NCBI GenBank assembly: GCA_002167215.1
Contig: NHDS01000010.1
Location: 1-17,600, forward strand
Direction: 5' to 3'
DNA from: Pelagibacteraceae bacterium TMED65
Lineage (GTDB): Bacteria; Pseudomonadota; Alphaproteobacteria; TMED127
DNA: 17,600 nucleotides
The notes beneath the pieces are model-generated. The model ran no database searches. It was given only the letters and a program-made list of their open reading frames with translations, and was not told where the DNA came from. Made by a program: the position numbers and the translations under genes. This document shows, in pieces, positions 5,347-12,703 of this stretch; positions within the stretch are counted from its first letter, which is position 1; each line of letters begins with the position of its first letter.

Positions 5347-7176
5347 ATGAAAAAAATAAGAATTATAGGTATTTCAGCATATTTTCATGATAGCGCAGTA
5401 TCGTTAATTGAAAACGGTAAAGTTATCTATGCATCACAGGAGGAGAGGTTTTCGAGAAAAAAACATGATGCAGCTTTTCCTGTGAATGCAATTAAAGATT
5501 TATTAAAATTCAAAAAATTAAAACTTAAGGATATAGATTATGTTGTTTTCTTTGAAAAACCTTTTTTAAAATTTGAGAGATTAATTGAAACATATCTTTG
5601 TTTTGCTCCTAGAGGATTGAAGCAATTTTTATTTTCGATGCCAATTTGGCTAAAAGAAAAACTCTTTATGAAAAAAGAAATTATTCATCAACTAAGATTA
5701 TTTGATAAAAACTTTGACAAAGATAAGTTGTTTTTTTCTGAACACCATCTGAGTCACGCTGCAAGCGCTTTCTATCCATCACCTTTTAAATCTTCGTTAA
5801 TCTTAACAGCAGATGGAGTTGGTGAGTGGGCTACAACTACTGTTGCTGAAGGTAAAAATAATAACATTGAGATAAAAAAAGAGATTAACTTCCCTAATTC
5901 ACTGGGTTTATTATATTCAGCTTTTACATATTACATTGGATTTAAAGTTAACAGCGGTGAATATAAATTGATGGGTTTGGCACCGTATGGCAAGCCAATT
6001 TACTGTAATTTGATAAAAAAAAAATTAATAGATATAAAAAAAGATGGCTCCTTTCGTCTTGATCAGAATTTTTTTGATTATGCGACTGGTTTTACAATGA
6101 CAAATAAAAGGTTTGAAGAATTATTTGGACAAAAACCTAGAAAGTCTGAATCGCAAATTAAAAAATTTCATATGGATATTGCTGCCTCGATACAAAAAAT
6201 AACAGAGGAAATTGTGTTAACAATTTTAAGAGATTTAAAATTAAATTATAAAAATGAAAATTTATGTTTGTCTGGAGGAGTTGCTTTAAATTGTGTTGTA
6301 AATGGACTTATACATAAAGAAAATATTTTCAAGAACATTTGGATACAACCTGCAGCAGGGGATGCAGGTGCTTCTTTAGGTTCAGCTCTGGCATTATGGC
6401 ATATACATTTTAAAAAGAAAAGAATTGTGAGATCATCCGATAGCATGCAAGGTTCTTTATTAGGACCTAACTTTAACATTAAACAAATAAAAAAATCATT
6501 GGATAAAGCAGGAGCTGTTTATAAAAAATATCTAAAAAAAGATATGATCAAATTTATTGCAACAAGAATTTCTAAAGGTAGTGCTGTTGGTTGGTTTCAA
6601 GGTAGAATGGAGTTTGGGCCCAGAGCACTAGGTGCTAGGTCCATACTTGCTGATCCAAGAAATAATAAGATTCAGAAAGAATTAAACTTAAAAATTAAAT
6701 ATAGAGAAAGCTTTAGACCTTTTGCTCCATCTGTTCTTGAGAATCATTGTAATGAATGGTTTGCTCTAAGAGATTCAAGTCCTTACATGTTGATAGTCTC
6801 ACAATTAAAAAAAAGTAAGTTAGTCCAGGAGACAACAAGCAAGCAAAAACTATCTTCTATTAACGATAAAAGATCTAATATACCGGGAGTTACTCATGTT
6901 GATTATAGTGCAAGAATTCAGACAGTTAATAAAAAAAACAACCAAATATTTTATGATCTTATTAATGAATTCTACAAACTAACCAAAACCCCAGTACTTA
7001 TAAATACTTCCTTTAATATAAGAGGTGAACCTATTGTTTGTACTCCGAATGATGCATTTAGGTGTTTTATGGGAACTGGGCTTGATCTTCTTGTAATAGA
7101 GAATTTTGTACTTGAAAAGACGGAACAAAATTTAAGTATGATAAAAGATTATAAAAGTGAATTTTCGTTAGATTAG
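5347..7176 (+). CDS. Carbamoyltransferase, NodU/CmcH/TobZ/SxtI family
   Basis: Transfers a carbamoyl group from carbamoyl phosphate, via a carbamoyladenylate intermediate in characterised relatives, to a hydroxyl of a small molecule or sugar. The N-terminal Kae1-like domain shows GISAYFHDSAVSL (8-20), ASQEERFSRKKHD (29-41), the metal-binding EHHLSHAAS (132-140), the ADGVGE motif (155-160), LCLSGGVALN (306-315) and PAAGDAGASLGSA (335-347). The C-terminal carbamoyltransferase domain shows GWFQGRMEFGPRALGARSILADPR (415-438), the YRESFRPFAPSV segment and NTSFNIRGEPIVCTP near the end. All known functional motifs are present and the length (609) is normal, so it should be active. The acceptor cannot be read from sequence. 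The family modifies Nod factors, antibiotics and saxitoxin, but many members in marine bacteria have unknown substrates. Forms a probable operon with the SxtJ-like and YtoQ genes. Confidence 0.93.
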   Translation: MKKIRIIGISAYFHDSAVSLIENGKVIYASQEERFSRKKHDAAFPVNAIKDLLKFKKLKLKDIDYVVFFEKPFLKFERLIETYLCFAPRGLKQFLFSMPIWLKEKLFMKKEIIHQLRLFDKNFDKDKLFFSEHHLSHAASAFYPSPFKSSLILTADGVGEWATTTVAEGKNNNIEIKKEINFPNSLGLLYSAFTYYIGFKVNSGEYKLMGLAPYGKPIYCNLIKKKLIDIKKDGSFRLDQNFFDYATGFTMTNKRFEELFGQKPRKSESQIKKFHMDIAASIQKITEEIVLTILRDLKLNYKNENLCLSGGVALNCVVNGLIHKENIFKNIWIQPAAGDAGASLGSALALWHIHFKKKRIVRSSDSMQGSLLGPNFNIKQIKKSLDKAGAVYKKYLKKDMIKFIATRISKGSAVGWFQGRMEFGPRALGARSILADPRNNKIQKELNLKIKYRESFRPFAPSVLENHCNEWFALRDSSPYMLIVSQLKKSKLVQETTSKQKLSSINDKRSNIPGVTHVDYSARIQTVNKKNNQIFYDLINEFYKLTKTPVLINTSFNIRGEPIVCTPNDAFRCFMGTGLDLLVIENFVLEKTEQNLSMIKDYKSEFSLD

Positions 7177-7179
7177 TTT

Positions 7180-7365
7180 TTAAAATTCATTTTTTTGTTG
7201 CAAATAATTGACATATAAATTTAACCATTCCTTTTGAGTTAATCCTTCAAGTTTAGTATTTCCTTCCTCTTCAGACTCTAAGTCTTCTAATACATAATCA
7301 GTGAAGTCCATATTTAATTTAGAAAGTAAATCACAAAATTTATCTAATCCTATTTTTTCATCCAT
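7180..7365 (-). CDS. Small acidic protein, unknown function
   Basis: A 61-residue soluble protein on the minus strand, convergent with the carbamoyltransferase gene and ending 3 bases from it. It is acidic in the middle (VLEDLESEEEG, about 25-35) and predicted helical, with LTQKEWLNLYVNYLQQ at the C-terminus. No transmembrane segment, cysteines or recognised domain. No Shine-Dalgarno is seen before the ATG, which is usual in this window. Because its codon use is ordinary and it fills an otherwise empty slot, it is likely a real small gene. Confidence 0.5.
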   Translation of the reverse strand: MDEKIGLDKFCDLLSKLNMDFTDYVLEDLESEEEGNTKLEGLTQKEWLNLYVNYLQQKNEF

Positions 7366-7381
7366 TTAAAAAGAATAGTTG

Positions 7382-7396
7382 TTTTTTTTTTTTTTT
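7382..7396 (+). repeat. 15-base T homopolymer
   Basis: An uninterrupted run of 15 T lies in the short gap between two divergently oriented small genes. It is the longest homopolymer noticed in the window. It may vary in length biologically or be misread in sequencing. It lies outside any coding frame I support. Confidence 0.6.
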
Positions 7397-7431
7397 ACTA
7401 ATAATTTAAAAAAAAGTTTTAATTACCTAAA

Positions 7432-7545
7432 ATGAAAAAGTTGTTTCCTTTAATTCTTGTTTTGTTGTTAATATTTTATGGAATATTTTCTAGTTACAAA
7501 AAAAAAATTGATAAACTTTCACATCCAATTTTTAATCAAAAATAA
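7432..7545 (+). CDS. 37-residue single-TM peptide, candidate
   Basis: ATG at 7432 opens a 37-codon ORF ending at TAA 7543-7545. The product has a basic start (MKK), a hydrophobic helix (about 4-21, LFPLILVLLLIFYGIF), then a lysine-rich soluble tail (SYKKKIDKL...). This is typical of small inner-membrane single-pass peptides. SxtJ/carbamoyltransferase loci often include a small single-TM protein (SxtK, DUF5989), but this one lacks the DUF5989 features I know (a WLLP-type entry to the helix and a terminal PFIYTLF), so I do not assign it. No clear ribosome site. Its reality rests on the signal-anchor pattern alone. Confidence 0.4.
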   Translation: MKKLFPLILVLLLIFYGIFSSYKKKIDKLSHPIFNQK

Positions 7546-7594
7546 AATATATGTTTTAATTTTCATGTAACGCAATTAAAGATTATTTTAATTT

Positions 7595-7966
7595 TTAAAT
7601 TCTTGGTGGAAATAAAAACCACATAAGAATTGTCCAACCAAGAGATGCTAAATATGTAATTAGAAAAAAAATCTTTGGGAAGTCCCAATAAAGTATTTTA
7701 TTAAAAAAACTGTCAATGAAAGAATTTGAAACATAAATACCTCTCAGATTATTTTCTATAATTGTTAAGGGACATGCAACACCAATACAAGTTTCCAATG
7801 TCACAATAGAAATTAAGGTGAGATGTAATAATCTAATATTCTTTTTTTTTTGCCAGTTCCATCCAAATTTATAACCAATTGGTATCAAGAAAAATTGACT
7901 AACAATAAAAATTACTATCGAGGTATGCAAAATTAATGTTAAGGTAGCTATTTGTTGAAGAAGCAT
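7595..7966 (-). CDS. DUF2784 family membrane protein
   Basis: A 123-residue inner-membrane protein with about four hydrophobic helices (5-32, 46-65, 97-112 and an end segment). It carries the DUF2784 hallmarks: an early His in LHTSIVIFIVSQF (13-25), the W/LLHL segment at 46-49, and CPLTIIEN at 65-72 followed by a loop and a hydrophobic C-terminus. The function of the family is not known. It lies 13 bases downstream of the surface-adhesin-E-like gene on the same strand and is probably co-transcribed with it. Confidence 0.83.
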   Translation of the reverse strand: MLLQQIATLTLILHTSIVIFIVSQFFLIPIGYKFGWNWQKKKNIRLLHLTLISIVTLETCIGVACPLTIIENNLRGIYVSNSFIDSFFNKILYWDFPKIFFLITYLASLGWTILMWFLFPPRI

Positions 7967-7979
7967 ATATTAAAGCTCT

Positions 7980-8372
7980 TTAATCTTTGTATACCCTCTC
8001 ACAAAGTATCTTATTTACTAAGTATGCACTTGTACCTGGTTCGTAGTTTTTCCATTTTTTACTAGGATTACCTTTATAAAAATTAGTACCTTTTGCCATT
8101 TGTTGCATATATAGCTCATAGTTTAAATCTCTTGTTTTTAGGGTTCTGCAATCTACTTCAGAATTTGTTAAAAAAGAAAAAGCACCATTTGATTGCTTTT
8201 TATTGTAATCAACAAGTTGATCAAAAAAAATACTGTTACCATTTCTACTTACAGATTTTGAATTTATATAAAGATCTCCTTGAGCAATTGAAAATATTCT
8301 TATCCATTCTGCACTGGCGTTAATAGGGATAATGAAGAGTATAAAAAAGCTGATGAATAATTTTAAAATCAT
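7980..8372 (-). CDS. Secreted surface-adhesin-E-like protein
   Basis: A 130-residue exported protein. Residues 1-21 are a signal peptide (MILKLFISFFILFIIPINASA) with cleavage likely before Glu22. The mature part fits the surface-adhesin protein E-like pattern (PF16747 type): an opening W, a strand with G-D-L-Y-I-N, a basic SVSRNGNSIFF strand, DCRT near 74-77, Y-x-L-Y-M-x-x-M, KW in the loop, PGTSAY and a final Cys at 124. Cys75 and Cys124 could form a disulfide. Many small periplasmic or surface proteins of proteobacteria share this fold; adhesion itself is not implied. First gene of a probable two-gene minus-strand unit with the DUF2784 gene, divergent from the secreted protein at 8440. Confidence 0.65.
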   Translation of the reverse strand: MILKLFISFFILFIIPINASAEWIRIFSIAQGDLYINSKSVSRNGNSIFFDQLVDYNKKQSNGAFSFLTNSEVDCRTLKTRDLNYELYMQQMAKGTNFYKGNPSKKWKNYEPGTSAYLVNKILCERVYKD

Positions 8373-8417
8373 AATTAATTTTAGATCATATATATTAGAT
8401 TATCAAATAAATATATG

Positions 8418-8423
8418 TATAAT
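8418..8423 (+). promoter_or_regulatory. -10 box (TATAAT) upstream of the 8440 gene
   Basis: A perfect TATAAT at 8418-8423 in the 67-base divergent gap; a weak -35 (TTAGAT, 8395-8400) lies 17 bases upstream. Transcription would begin near 8430. That excludes the in-frame TTG at 8428 and supports the ATG at 8440 as the start of the next gene, with a very short leader. Confidence 0.4.
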
Positions 8424-8439
8424 GTAATTGACTATAATA

Positions 8440-8838
8440 ATGAAATCATTTTTTTTGCATATAATTACTCTTTTCATTTTTACTTCAGCTAATGCGAAAG
8501 ACCCTCATGATGATGATTTGGTAGGAAGAAATCTTATATGTTATAACGAGTCCATTAGTATAGAAGACTGGGGAATCAAGTTTTTAGAAAATAAAAAAGT
8601 AAAATTATTCTCTTTAGAGAAAACAATGTATGAAATATATCAATACCCTAGAAAATATAGAACTAATCTAAGGAATATAATTATTATGAAACATGGGAAG
8701 ATAGAATACGTCATAAATAGGAAACGATTAATATTTGGTAATAAACAATGTAAAGTCGTAACAGGAGACCCATTTGTTCTTTTACAAGATAGGGTGAGGG
8801 ACCTAAAATTAAAAAGAAAAAAAGGAAATAAAATTTAG
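8440..8838 (+). CDS. Small secreted protein, unknown function
   Basis: A 132-residue exported protein. The start chosen is ATG 8440: it gives a standard signal peptide (MKSFFLHIITLFIFTSANA, cleavage about 19/20), while an in-frame TTG at 8428 would only add four residues and lies at or before the predicted transcript start. The mature protein is basic, has two cysteines (34, 104) that may pair, a beta-rich pattern (LICYNESISIEDWGIKFLENKKVKLFSL) and a lysine-rich tail. I do not recognise a domain; the alternation of strands around an N-terminal LIC and a late C resembles other short periplasmic proteins in such genomes. Followed after 7 bases by another secreted protein, probably in one unit. 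Confidence 0.6.
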   Translation: MKSFFLHIITLFIFTSANAKDPHDDDLVGRNLICYNESISIEDWGIKFLENKKVKLFSLEKTMYEIYQYPRKYRTNLRNIIIMKHGKIEYVINRKRLIFGNKQCKVVTGDPFVLLQDRVRDLKLKRKKGNKI

Positions 8839-8845
8839 CAGAAGG

Positions 8846-9337
8846 ATGAAAATATTTATTTTTTTTTTGTGTTTTTGTTTTTCAATTAGCGCTGAAGATT
8901 TTCTGGAATGCAACACTGAAAAACATATTGGATTAAATTTCTTTGGAAAAGATTATGAAAAAATATTAGATTACTTAAAGTTGAAAAAATTTGAGATAAA
9001 AATTTCAAGAAATAGAGAGGAAATATACAAACAGGAAAAATTAAGATCAAATTCGTCAAAAAATTATTTTCCAAATACCTCTCATTTTATTGAAATTGTT
9101 TTAATTAAATCATCTGGTTATGCGATACCAATGCATTGTTCGTGGATTTTTGATATCAGAGTCAGCAATATAAAGGAAAAGGATTTTAATTGTGTTGGTC
9201 ATCCAAATAATGATAGGGTATTTAGTTTAAATTATAATGGTAATTTTATGTATTCTTCAAAATTTGATGAGTATTTTAAAAAAAGAAAAGACACTAAGAC
9301 TCTTCACTCCTTAATTGGTAAGTGTAAGAAAAATTAA
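8846..9337 (+). CDS. Secreted cysteine-containing protein, unknown function
   Basis: A 163-residue protein with a cleavable signal peptide (MKIFIFFLCFCFSISA, cleavage about 16/17). The mature part starts EDFLECNTE and has four cysteines in all (near residues 22, 98, 116 and 160), enough for two disulfides in the periplasm. The middle has a basic helical region (about 45-70), followed by strands around HFIEIVLIKSSGYAIPMHCSWIFDIRV. No family recognised. An AGAAGGA ribosome site lies just before the ATG, one of the clearer ones here, in the 7-base gap after the previous secreted-protein gene, which suggests a two-gene unit. Confidence 0.6.
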   Translation: MKIFIFFLCFCFSISAEDFLECNTEKHIGLNFFGKDYEKILDYLKLKKFEIKISRNREEIYKQEKLRSNSSKNYFPNTSHFIEIVLIKSSGYAIPMHCSWIFDIRVSNIKEKDFNCVGHPNNDRVFSLNYNGNFMYSSKFDEYFKKRKDTKTLHSLIGKCKKN

Positions 9338-9391
9338 CAATACAAAACATTATTTATTAAGGCTACTAAGAACAATTATTTAGTATTAAAA

Positions 9392-9592
9392 ATGAAAAAA
9401 AAAATTCAATATAAAGTAATAGATTATGTAAACTTAGAACATCACGACAATATTACTGTACAAGAAAGATTAAATGAACTTGGAGCACATGGTTTTAATT
9501 TGTCTCAGGTGATAGATATGGGTGAAAACAATACAAATAAAGAAGGAAAAACTTCTAGATTCAGATATATTTTAACAAAGCAGTATGAATAA
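9392..9592 (+). CDS. DUF4177-like small protein
   Basis: A 66-residue soluble protein. The order YKVIDYV...VQERLNELGAHGFNLSQVIDM...RFRYILTKQYE matches the DUF4177 layout: a first strand (Y-K-V), a helix ending in LN-x-x-G-x-x-G-W/F, then strands closing with an I-L-x-K/R. The usual W after the second glycine is F here. Function of the family is unknown. Its stop codon overlaps the start of the next small ORF by 8 bases, and it begins a run that leads directly into cysS. Confidence 0.6.
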   Translation: MKKKIQYKVIDYVNLEHHDNITVQERLNELGAHGFNLSQVIDMGENNTNKEGKTSRFRYILTKQYE

Positions 9593-9776
9593 AATTCTTA
9601 AAATAAAAGATATTAATAACAAAAAATATATAGTTGAAAATGTGGACGAATTTATTCATCACATAAATGAATGTCATTCAAAGGGAAGTTCGCTTCATGA
9701 AGAAAATGGATGCTTTTTTAATATAGATGAATTTTTCAGGGAACTAATAAATCAAGTAGAAGACAATAAAAAATGA
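9585..9776 (+). CDS. Small protein upstream of cysS, unknown function
   Basis: A 63-residue soluble acidic protein. It overlaps the DUF4177-like gene by 8 bases at its start, and its own TGA overlaps the cysS ATG (ATGA), so translation of all three is probably coupled. The sequence has a strand-strand start (ILKIKDINNKKYIVENVDEF), histidines and a cysteine in HHINECHSKGSSLHEENGC (Cys30, Cys43), and a C-terminal helix. The His/Cys content could bind a metal but no known motif is present. No family recognised. Confidence 0.55.
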   Translation: MNKILKIKDINNKKYIVENVDEFIHHINECHSKGSSLHEENGCFFNIDEFFRELINQVEDNKK

Positions 9777-11149
9777 AAATCTTTTTGTTTGATAGCCTTT
9801 CAAGAAAAAAAAAAGAATTTGTTCCAATAAAACCAGATAGCATAGGAATATATGCATGTGGCCCAACAGTTTATGATTATGCTCATGTTGGTAATGCGAG
9901 GATGGCAGTTATTACTGACCTTTTAGTAAAAACTTTAAAATGTAAGTATAAGGCTGTGAAGTTTGTCTCTAACATTACTGATATAGATGACAAAATAATA
10001 AAAGCCTCAAAAGATCTTGGTATTCCAATTGAGAAGTTAACACAAAAATATCATGAAATTTATAATCAAGATATGACCTCTCTCAATGTAGATGAACCTA
10101 ACGTTCAACCAAAAGCTACAGAATTTATTGAAGATATGATTACAATGATTGAAAAACTAATTAAAAATGAGTGTGCTTATATAGTAAATAATTATGTTTA
10201 TTTTGATGTTACTAGTTACAAATACTATGGAAGTTTATCTAGAAGAAGTTTGGATGAACAAATTGCTGGAGCAAGAGTAGAGGTAGGTAAATTTAAAAAA
10301 AATCCCAGAGATTTTATTTTATGGAAACCTAGTAAAGAAGAAGATCCGGGATGGTCATCACCTTGGGGAAGAGGAAGACCTGGTTGGCATATCGAATGCA
10401 GTACTATGTCAGACAAATGTCTTGACACACCATTTGATATACATTGTGGAGGGGTTGATTTGACATTCCCCCATCATGAGAATGAAATTGCTCAAAGTTG
10501 TTCTGCAATCAAGAAAAATTCTAATCCAAGTGAGTTTTGTAATTATTGGTTTCACAATGGATTTGTAACTTTTGAAGGAGAAAAAATGTCCAAATCAATT
10601 GGTAATATTCAGTTAGTTAATGATCTCTTAAAAAGATATGACGGCAAAGTAATTAGACTAAGTTTATTGTCCGCTCATTACAGACAACCACTTAATTGGA
10701 CTGAGAAGGTACTTCAGCAATCAAAGCAAACATTAACCAGGATTTATAAAAACTTAGAGAGAATCAAGGTTAACACTGCTGTTAAAATAGATATTAAAGA
10801 AAATGAATACTTTGATAAAGTCAAAGAATGCTTGTTTGATGATTTAAATACTCCAAAAGCCCTAAGTGTAATTAATAAATATATAAATATAATTGAAACA
10901 AAGGTTGATGATCAGAATAAAATATACCAAGCAATTTTTGAGGGATTAAGGTTGCTTGGACTAAAGAATGATACAGAGATTAAAGAATTTTCAAATCTAG
11001 AAACATTGGAAAAATTATTAAAAGAGAGAAATGAGGCAAGAAAAAGCAGAGATTTCAAAAAAGCTGACGCAATCAGAGAAACATTAAAAAAACAAGGTAT
11101 TGAAATAGAAGATACTAGCAAAGGTACAGTGTGGACAAAAATAAGATAA
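9773..11149 (+). CDS. cysS: Cysteinyl-tRNA synthetase
   Basis: Class Ia aminoacyl-tRNA synthetase that charges tRNA-Cys with cysteine in the cytoplasm. The HIGH signature is HVGN (38-41) within GPTVYDYAHVGNAR, and KMSKS is at 271-275. The zinc site that selects cysteine is complete: Cys29, Cys209 (GWHIECSTM), His234 and Glu238 (TFPHHENEIA). The catalytic-domain block IHCGGVDLTFPHHENE is canonical. The C-terminal DALR-type helical domain follows, with FDDLNTPKAL and the late R-x-x-K-D/E-F-x-x-A-D-x-I-R motif (RNEARKSRDFKKADAIRE). Length 458 is normal. Start overlaps the preceding stop by 4 bases and its end overlaps the next gene by 19 bases, so it is embedded in an operon. Confidence 0.97.
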   Translation: MKIFLFDSLSRKKKEFVPIKPDSIGIYACGPTVYDYAHVGNARMAVITDLLVKTLKCKYKAVKFVSNITDIDDKIIKASKDLGIPIEKLTQKYHEIYNQDMTSLNVDEPNVQPKATEFIEDMITMIEKLIKNECAYIVNNYVYFDVTSYKYYGSLSRRSLDEQIAGARVEVGKFKKNPRDFILWKPSKEEDPGWSSPWGRGRPGWHIECSTMSDKCLDTPFDIHCGGVDLTFPHHENEIAQSCSAIKKNSNPSEFCNYWFHNGFVTFEGEKMSKSIGNIQLVNDLLKRYDGKVIRLSLLSAHYRQPLNWTEKVLQQSKQTLTRIYKNLERIKVNTAVKIDIKENEYFDKVKECLFDDLNTPKALSVINKYINIIETKVDDQNKIYQAIFEGLRLLGLKNDTEIKEFSNLETLEKLLKERNEARKSRDFKKADAIRETLKKQGIEIEDTSKGTVWTKIR

Positions 11150-11808
11150 AAAATCCTTTTATTTTTTTTTTTATTATCCCAATAAAAATATATCAAAACT
11201 TTATATCTCCCTTTATACCGGTAAGTTGTAGATTTTATCCTTCGTGTTCTCAATATTGTGTTGATTCATTAAGAAAATTTGGAGTCTTGAGAGGCTCTTA
11301 CTATTGCATAAAAAGATTGTTAAAATGTCATCCATTTGGAAGAAGTGGATATGATCCAGTTAATGAAATAATATTATTAAAAAAGATAGGTTTAGAAAAA
11401 ATTCAAAAATTTAGAAAAAAAAACTTATACTCTGAATTACCTAACTATTTATCATTCTATAAAGAGGATAGTTATAAAAATACAACACATTATGGTTTAT
11501 ATGTTGATGAATCTCTAGTCTCTGGTTTAACACTAATAGTTGAAAAAAAAAGAAAAATATGTCAAATAAGGGGGATGTTTACAATTAGTGAAGAGACTAG
11601 AAAAGGTTATGGGTCTCTTCTATTAAGACTTTTATCCAGAGAACTAATAAAGAAAAACGTTAAAGTTGTATGGTGTAATTCGAGAATAAATGTAGTTGGA
11701 TTTTATAAAAAGAACCAATTTCAAAGTAAAGGAAAAGTATTTAATATTATTAAGATTGGTAAGCACCAGAAAATGATGAGATATTTAATTGAAAAAAAAA
11801 CAAATTAA
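11131..11808 (+). CDS. YidD membrane-insertion factor fused to a GNAT acetyltransferase domain
   Basis: A single 225-residue frame with two domains. Residues about 15-80 are YidD: PIKIYQNFISPFIPVSCRFYPSCSQYCVDSLRKFG, then HPFGRSGYDPVNE. YidD assists YidC in inserting proteins into the inner membrane and is normally a stand-alone protein of about 70-90 residues. Residues about 86-222 look like a GNAT N-acetyltransferase: strand GLYVDESLVSGLTLI, strand QIRGMFTISEETR, acetyl-CoA loop RKGYGS (157-162), a helix, and FYKKNQFQSKG near the end. No in-frame ATG, GTG or TTG lies near the junction that would let the GNAT be made separately. Either this is a true fusion or an indel in the A6 run at the junction has joined two genes; a one-base shift there would give AGA TAG. 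Starts inside the end of cysS and overlaps the DUF2237 gene by 20 bases. Confidence 0.8.
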   Translation: MDKNKIKNPFIFFFIIPIKIYQNFISPFIPVSCRFYPSCSQYCVDSLRKFGVLRGSYYCIKRLLKCHPFGRSGYDPVNEIILLKKIGLEKIQKFRKKNLYSELPNYLSFYKEDSYKNTTHYGLYVDESLVSGLTLIVEKKRKICQIRGMFTISEETRKGYGSLLLRLLSRELIKKNVKVVWCNSRINVVGFYKKNQFQSKGKVFNIIKIGKHQKMMRYLIEKKTN

Positions 11809-12163
11809 TGTATTTGGTAGAAAATTAGAATTATGTTCAAAAGATCCATTGACAGGTTTTAATAGAAATGGATGTTGTGATTCTGAAAAAAACGATTTAG
11901 GGAAACATTTTGTTTGTGCAATAATCAACCAAAAGTTCCTTGATTTTCAAATGACTACAGGAAATGATTTAATTACAGCAAAAAGTGAATTTAATTTTCC
12001 AGGTTTGGTAGATGGAGATAGATGGTGTGTTTGTGCAAAAAGGTGGTTACACGCTTATCAACATGGATGCGCAACCTCAATAATTTTGTCAAGTACACAC
12101 ATTGATGTATTAGAAATAATTGATCTCGAATTATTAAAAAAGTTTGCATTAGATTTAAACTAA
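11789..12163 (+). CDS. DUF2237 family protein
   Basis: A 124-residue soluble protein that follows the DUF2237 consensus throughout: NVFGRKLELCSKDPLTGFNRNGCC (7-30), DLGKHFVCA (36-44), FLDFQ...GNDLIT, FPGLVDGDRWCVCAKRW (70-86) and TH near 103-104. Six conserved cysteines (16, 29, 30, 43, 80, 82) suggest a metal or redox role, but the function of the family is unknown. The only start that keeps the full N-terminus is TTG 11789, which overlaps the preceding gene by 20 bases; ATG at 11808 is out of frame. Probably translated by coupling in the cysS operon. Confidence 0.88.
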   Translation: MKKKQINVFGRKLELCSKDPLTGFNRNGCCDSEKNDLGKHFVCAIINQKFLDFQMTTGNDLITAKSEFNFPGLVDGDRWCVCAKRWLHAYQHGCATSIILSSTHIDVLEIIDLELLKKFALDLN

Positions 12164-12177
12164 ATTATTATTTTGGA

Positions 12178-12696
12178 ATGAAAAAATTATTAATTATTTC
12201 GTCTACAAAAAAATCAAACCTTGATTTATCGATAAAGATTAAAAACTTCATAAAAACTAAGGATGTTTTTAATTGTGAGGTTGTATCGCTTGAAGATTTT
12301 GAGCTTCCTTTGTATACACCTACACTGGAAGCAAAATATAAAACCGACAATTCTTTTCCAAACAGTATTACAAAGATAAAAGATTTAATTTGTTCATCCA
12401 ATGCTATGATTTGGTGTAGTCCGGAGTATAATGGAGGTATTTCACCAATAGTAACGAACGCAATTGCTTGGATTAGTAGAGCAACTAAAGATTGGAAAGA
12501 GGGTTTTGATAAAAAAAACTCTCTTATTTGTACATCCTCTGGGGGAAATGGAAAAAATTACGTACAAGGTTTTTCAATGCAGTTGAATTACCTTGGCTCT
12601 ATTGTTTTTGAGAAATCTATTATTAAAACTAGTTCAAAAGATTGTGATGATAAAGAATTTTCAGATATTTTGAATGACTTTTGTTCAAATATATAA
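12178..12696 (+). CDS. NADPH-dependent FMN reductase family protein
   Basis: A 172-residue flavodoxin-fold oxidoreductase that probably reduces flavins, quinones or azo compounds with NAD(P)H. The N-terminal strand and phosphate loop is LLIISSTKKSNLDLSIKIKNF (4-24), and the LEDFELPLYTP segment follows at about 38-48. The flavin-contacting block SPEYNGGISPIVTNAIAWISRA (81-102) is the family signature, and SGGNGKNYVQ forms the later loop. Length is slightly shorter than typical (about 175-190). ATG 12178 follows 14 bases after the DUF2237 stop. It is the last gene before a strong terminator, so it probably ends the cysS-led operon. Confidence 0.88.
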   Translation: MKKLLIISSTKKSNLDLSIKIKNFIKTKDVFNCEVVSLEDFELPLYTPTLEAKYKTDNSFPNSITKIKDLICSSNAMIWCSPEYNGGISPIVTNAIAWISRATKDWKEGFDKKNSLICTSSGGNGKNYVQGFSMQLNYLGSIVFEKSIIKTSSKDCDDKEFSDILNDFCSNI

Positions 12697-12697
12697 T
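12670..12697 (+). promoter_or_regulatory. Candidate promoter at the 3' end of the FMN reductase gene
   Basis: TTGAAT (12670-12675), 16 bases, TATAAT (12692-12697), the -10 overlapping the reductase stop codon. A transcript from near 12704 would reach the terminator at 12768-12789 after about 85 bases. Confidence 0.35.
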
Positions 12698-12703
12698 TTC
12701 TGG

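Noticed and set aside
7432..7545. Identifying the 37-residue TM peptide as SxtK/DUF5989
   Set aside because: It lacks the WLLP-like entry and the terminal PFIYTLF-like motif of that family; only single-TM topology agrees.
10912..11253. Minus-strand ORF over the cysS 3' end and the yidD start
   Set aside because: Antisense shadow of two genes with canonical motifs.
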